Part shown: piece after piece, positions 6,372 through 6,417 of the stretch
Layout of the letters: the number at the start of each line of letters is the position of its first letter
Numbering within the stretch: position 1 is the stretch's first letter
Assembly: GCA_946221825.1 (NCBI GenBank)
Contig: CAMINA010000076.1
Location: 1 to 6,417 of the forward strand
Source: an uncultured Nesterenkonia sp.
Lineage (GTDB): Bacteria; Actinomycetota; Actinomycetes; Actinomycetales; Micrococcaceae
Length of the DNA stretch: 6,417 bases
Direction of reading: 5' to 3'
The notes under the pieces: model-generated
The model's input: the letters and a program-made list of their open reading frames with translations, nothing else
Told to the model about the DNA's origin: nothing
Database searches by the model: none
Position numbers and translations under genes: made by a program

Positions 6372-6417
6372 TGTTCGGCGGCGACCTACTCTCCCACACT
6401 CTTACGGGTGCAGTACC
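6372..6417 (-). rRNA. rrf: 5S ribosomal RNA, 3' end (gene continues past the right edge)
   Basis: The minus strand from 6417 reads GGTACTGCACCCG, then GTGTGGGAGAGTAGG and TCGCCGCCGAACA. This is the conserved 3' part of actinobacterial 5S rRNA: the loop E/helix IV region, helix V, and the 3' strand of the terminal helix I (CGCCGCCGAAC). About 46 of roughly 120 nt are inside the window; the exact 3' end is uncertain by 1-2 nt. It places the end of an rrn operon (16S-23S-5S) directly upstream of, and in the same direction as, the protein operon. Confidence 0.95.

Noticed and set aside
1..6417. Mobile elements, CRISPR arrays, defence or biosynthetic genes
   Set aside because: No transposase, integrase, direct-repeat array, terminal inverted repeat or toxin/antitoxin-like gene was seen. 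Apart from about 130 nt after the 5S rRNA, the window is packed with conserved genes.

Overview
The window is an ordinary high-GC actinobacterial housekeeping locus, and every gene I can support lies on the minus strand. Read in the direction of transcription (right to left) it holds: the 3' end of a 5S rRNA; a strong terminator hairpin; a compact promoter; then a tight run of seven genes. These are a TPR-like protein, a HAD-IIA phosphatase, a 57-residue conserved-type small protein, the rRNA 2'-O-methyltransferase tlyA, NAD kinase, recN, and the first ~240 codons of CTP synthase pyrG, which runs off the left edge. GC-rich codon use, the family variants and the gene order all point to Actinobacteria. 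The order matches, from memory, Mycobacterium tuberculosis Rv1691-Rv1692-Rv1693-tlyA-ppnK-recN-(Rv1697-Rv1698)-pyrG. The sequence style suggests Micrococcales, possibly Micrococcaceae (Arthrobacter/Nesterenkonia-like); genus is a guess.

Layout: 6372-6417 is the 5S rRNA 3' end; 6312-6361 is an imperfect hairpin with a perfect 14-bp outer stem; 6281-6308 is a promoter (TTAACA, 16-nt spacer, TATCCT) starting only 3 bp past that stem. From 6241 down to 1 there is almost no non-coding DNA. Junctions are a 1-nt overlap (TPR/HAD), a 4-nt ATGA overlap (HAD/small protein), a 9-nt gap (small protein/tlyA), a 6-nt gap (tlyA/nadK), a 4-nt ATGA overlap (nadK/recN) and a 14-nt gap (recN/pyrG). One transcript with translational coupling is the simplest reading.

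The genes do not form one pathway. They combine ribosome modification (TlyA), nucleotide and cofactor supply (NAD kinase, CTP synthase), DNA break repair (RecN), a small-molecule phosphatase, and two proteins of unknown role. The linkage is an old actinobacterial arrangement. I see no mobile element, CRISPR array, tRNA, riboswitch or phage gene, and no convincing novel system. The points most worth checking are the absence of the usual two genes between recN and pyrG, the two uncharacterised proteins, and the back-to-back rRNA terminator and promoter.
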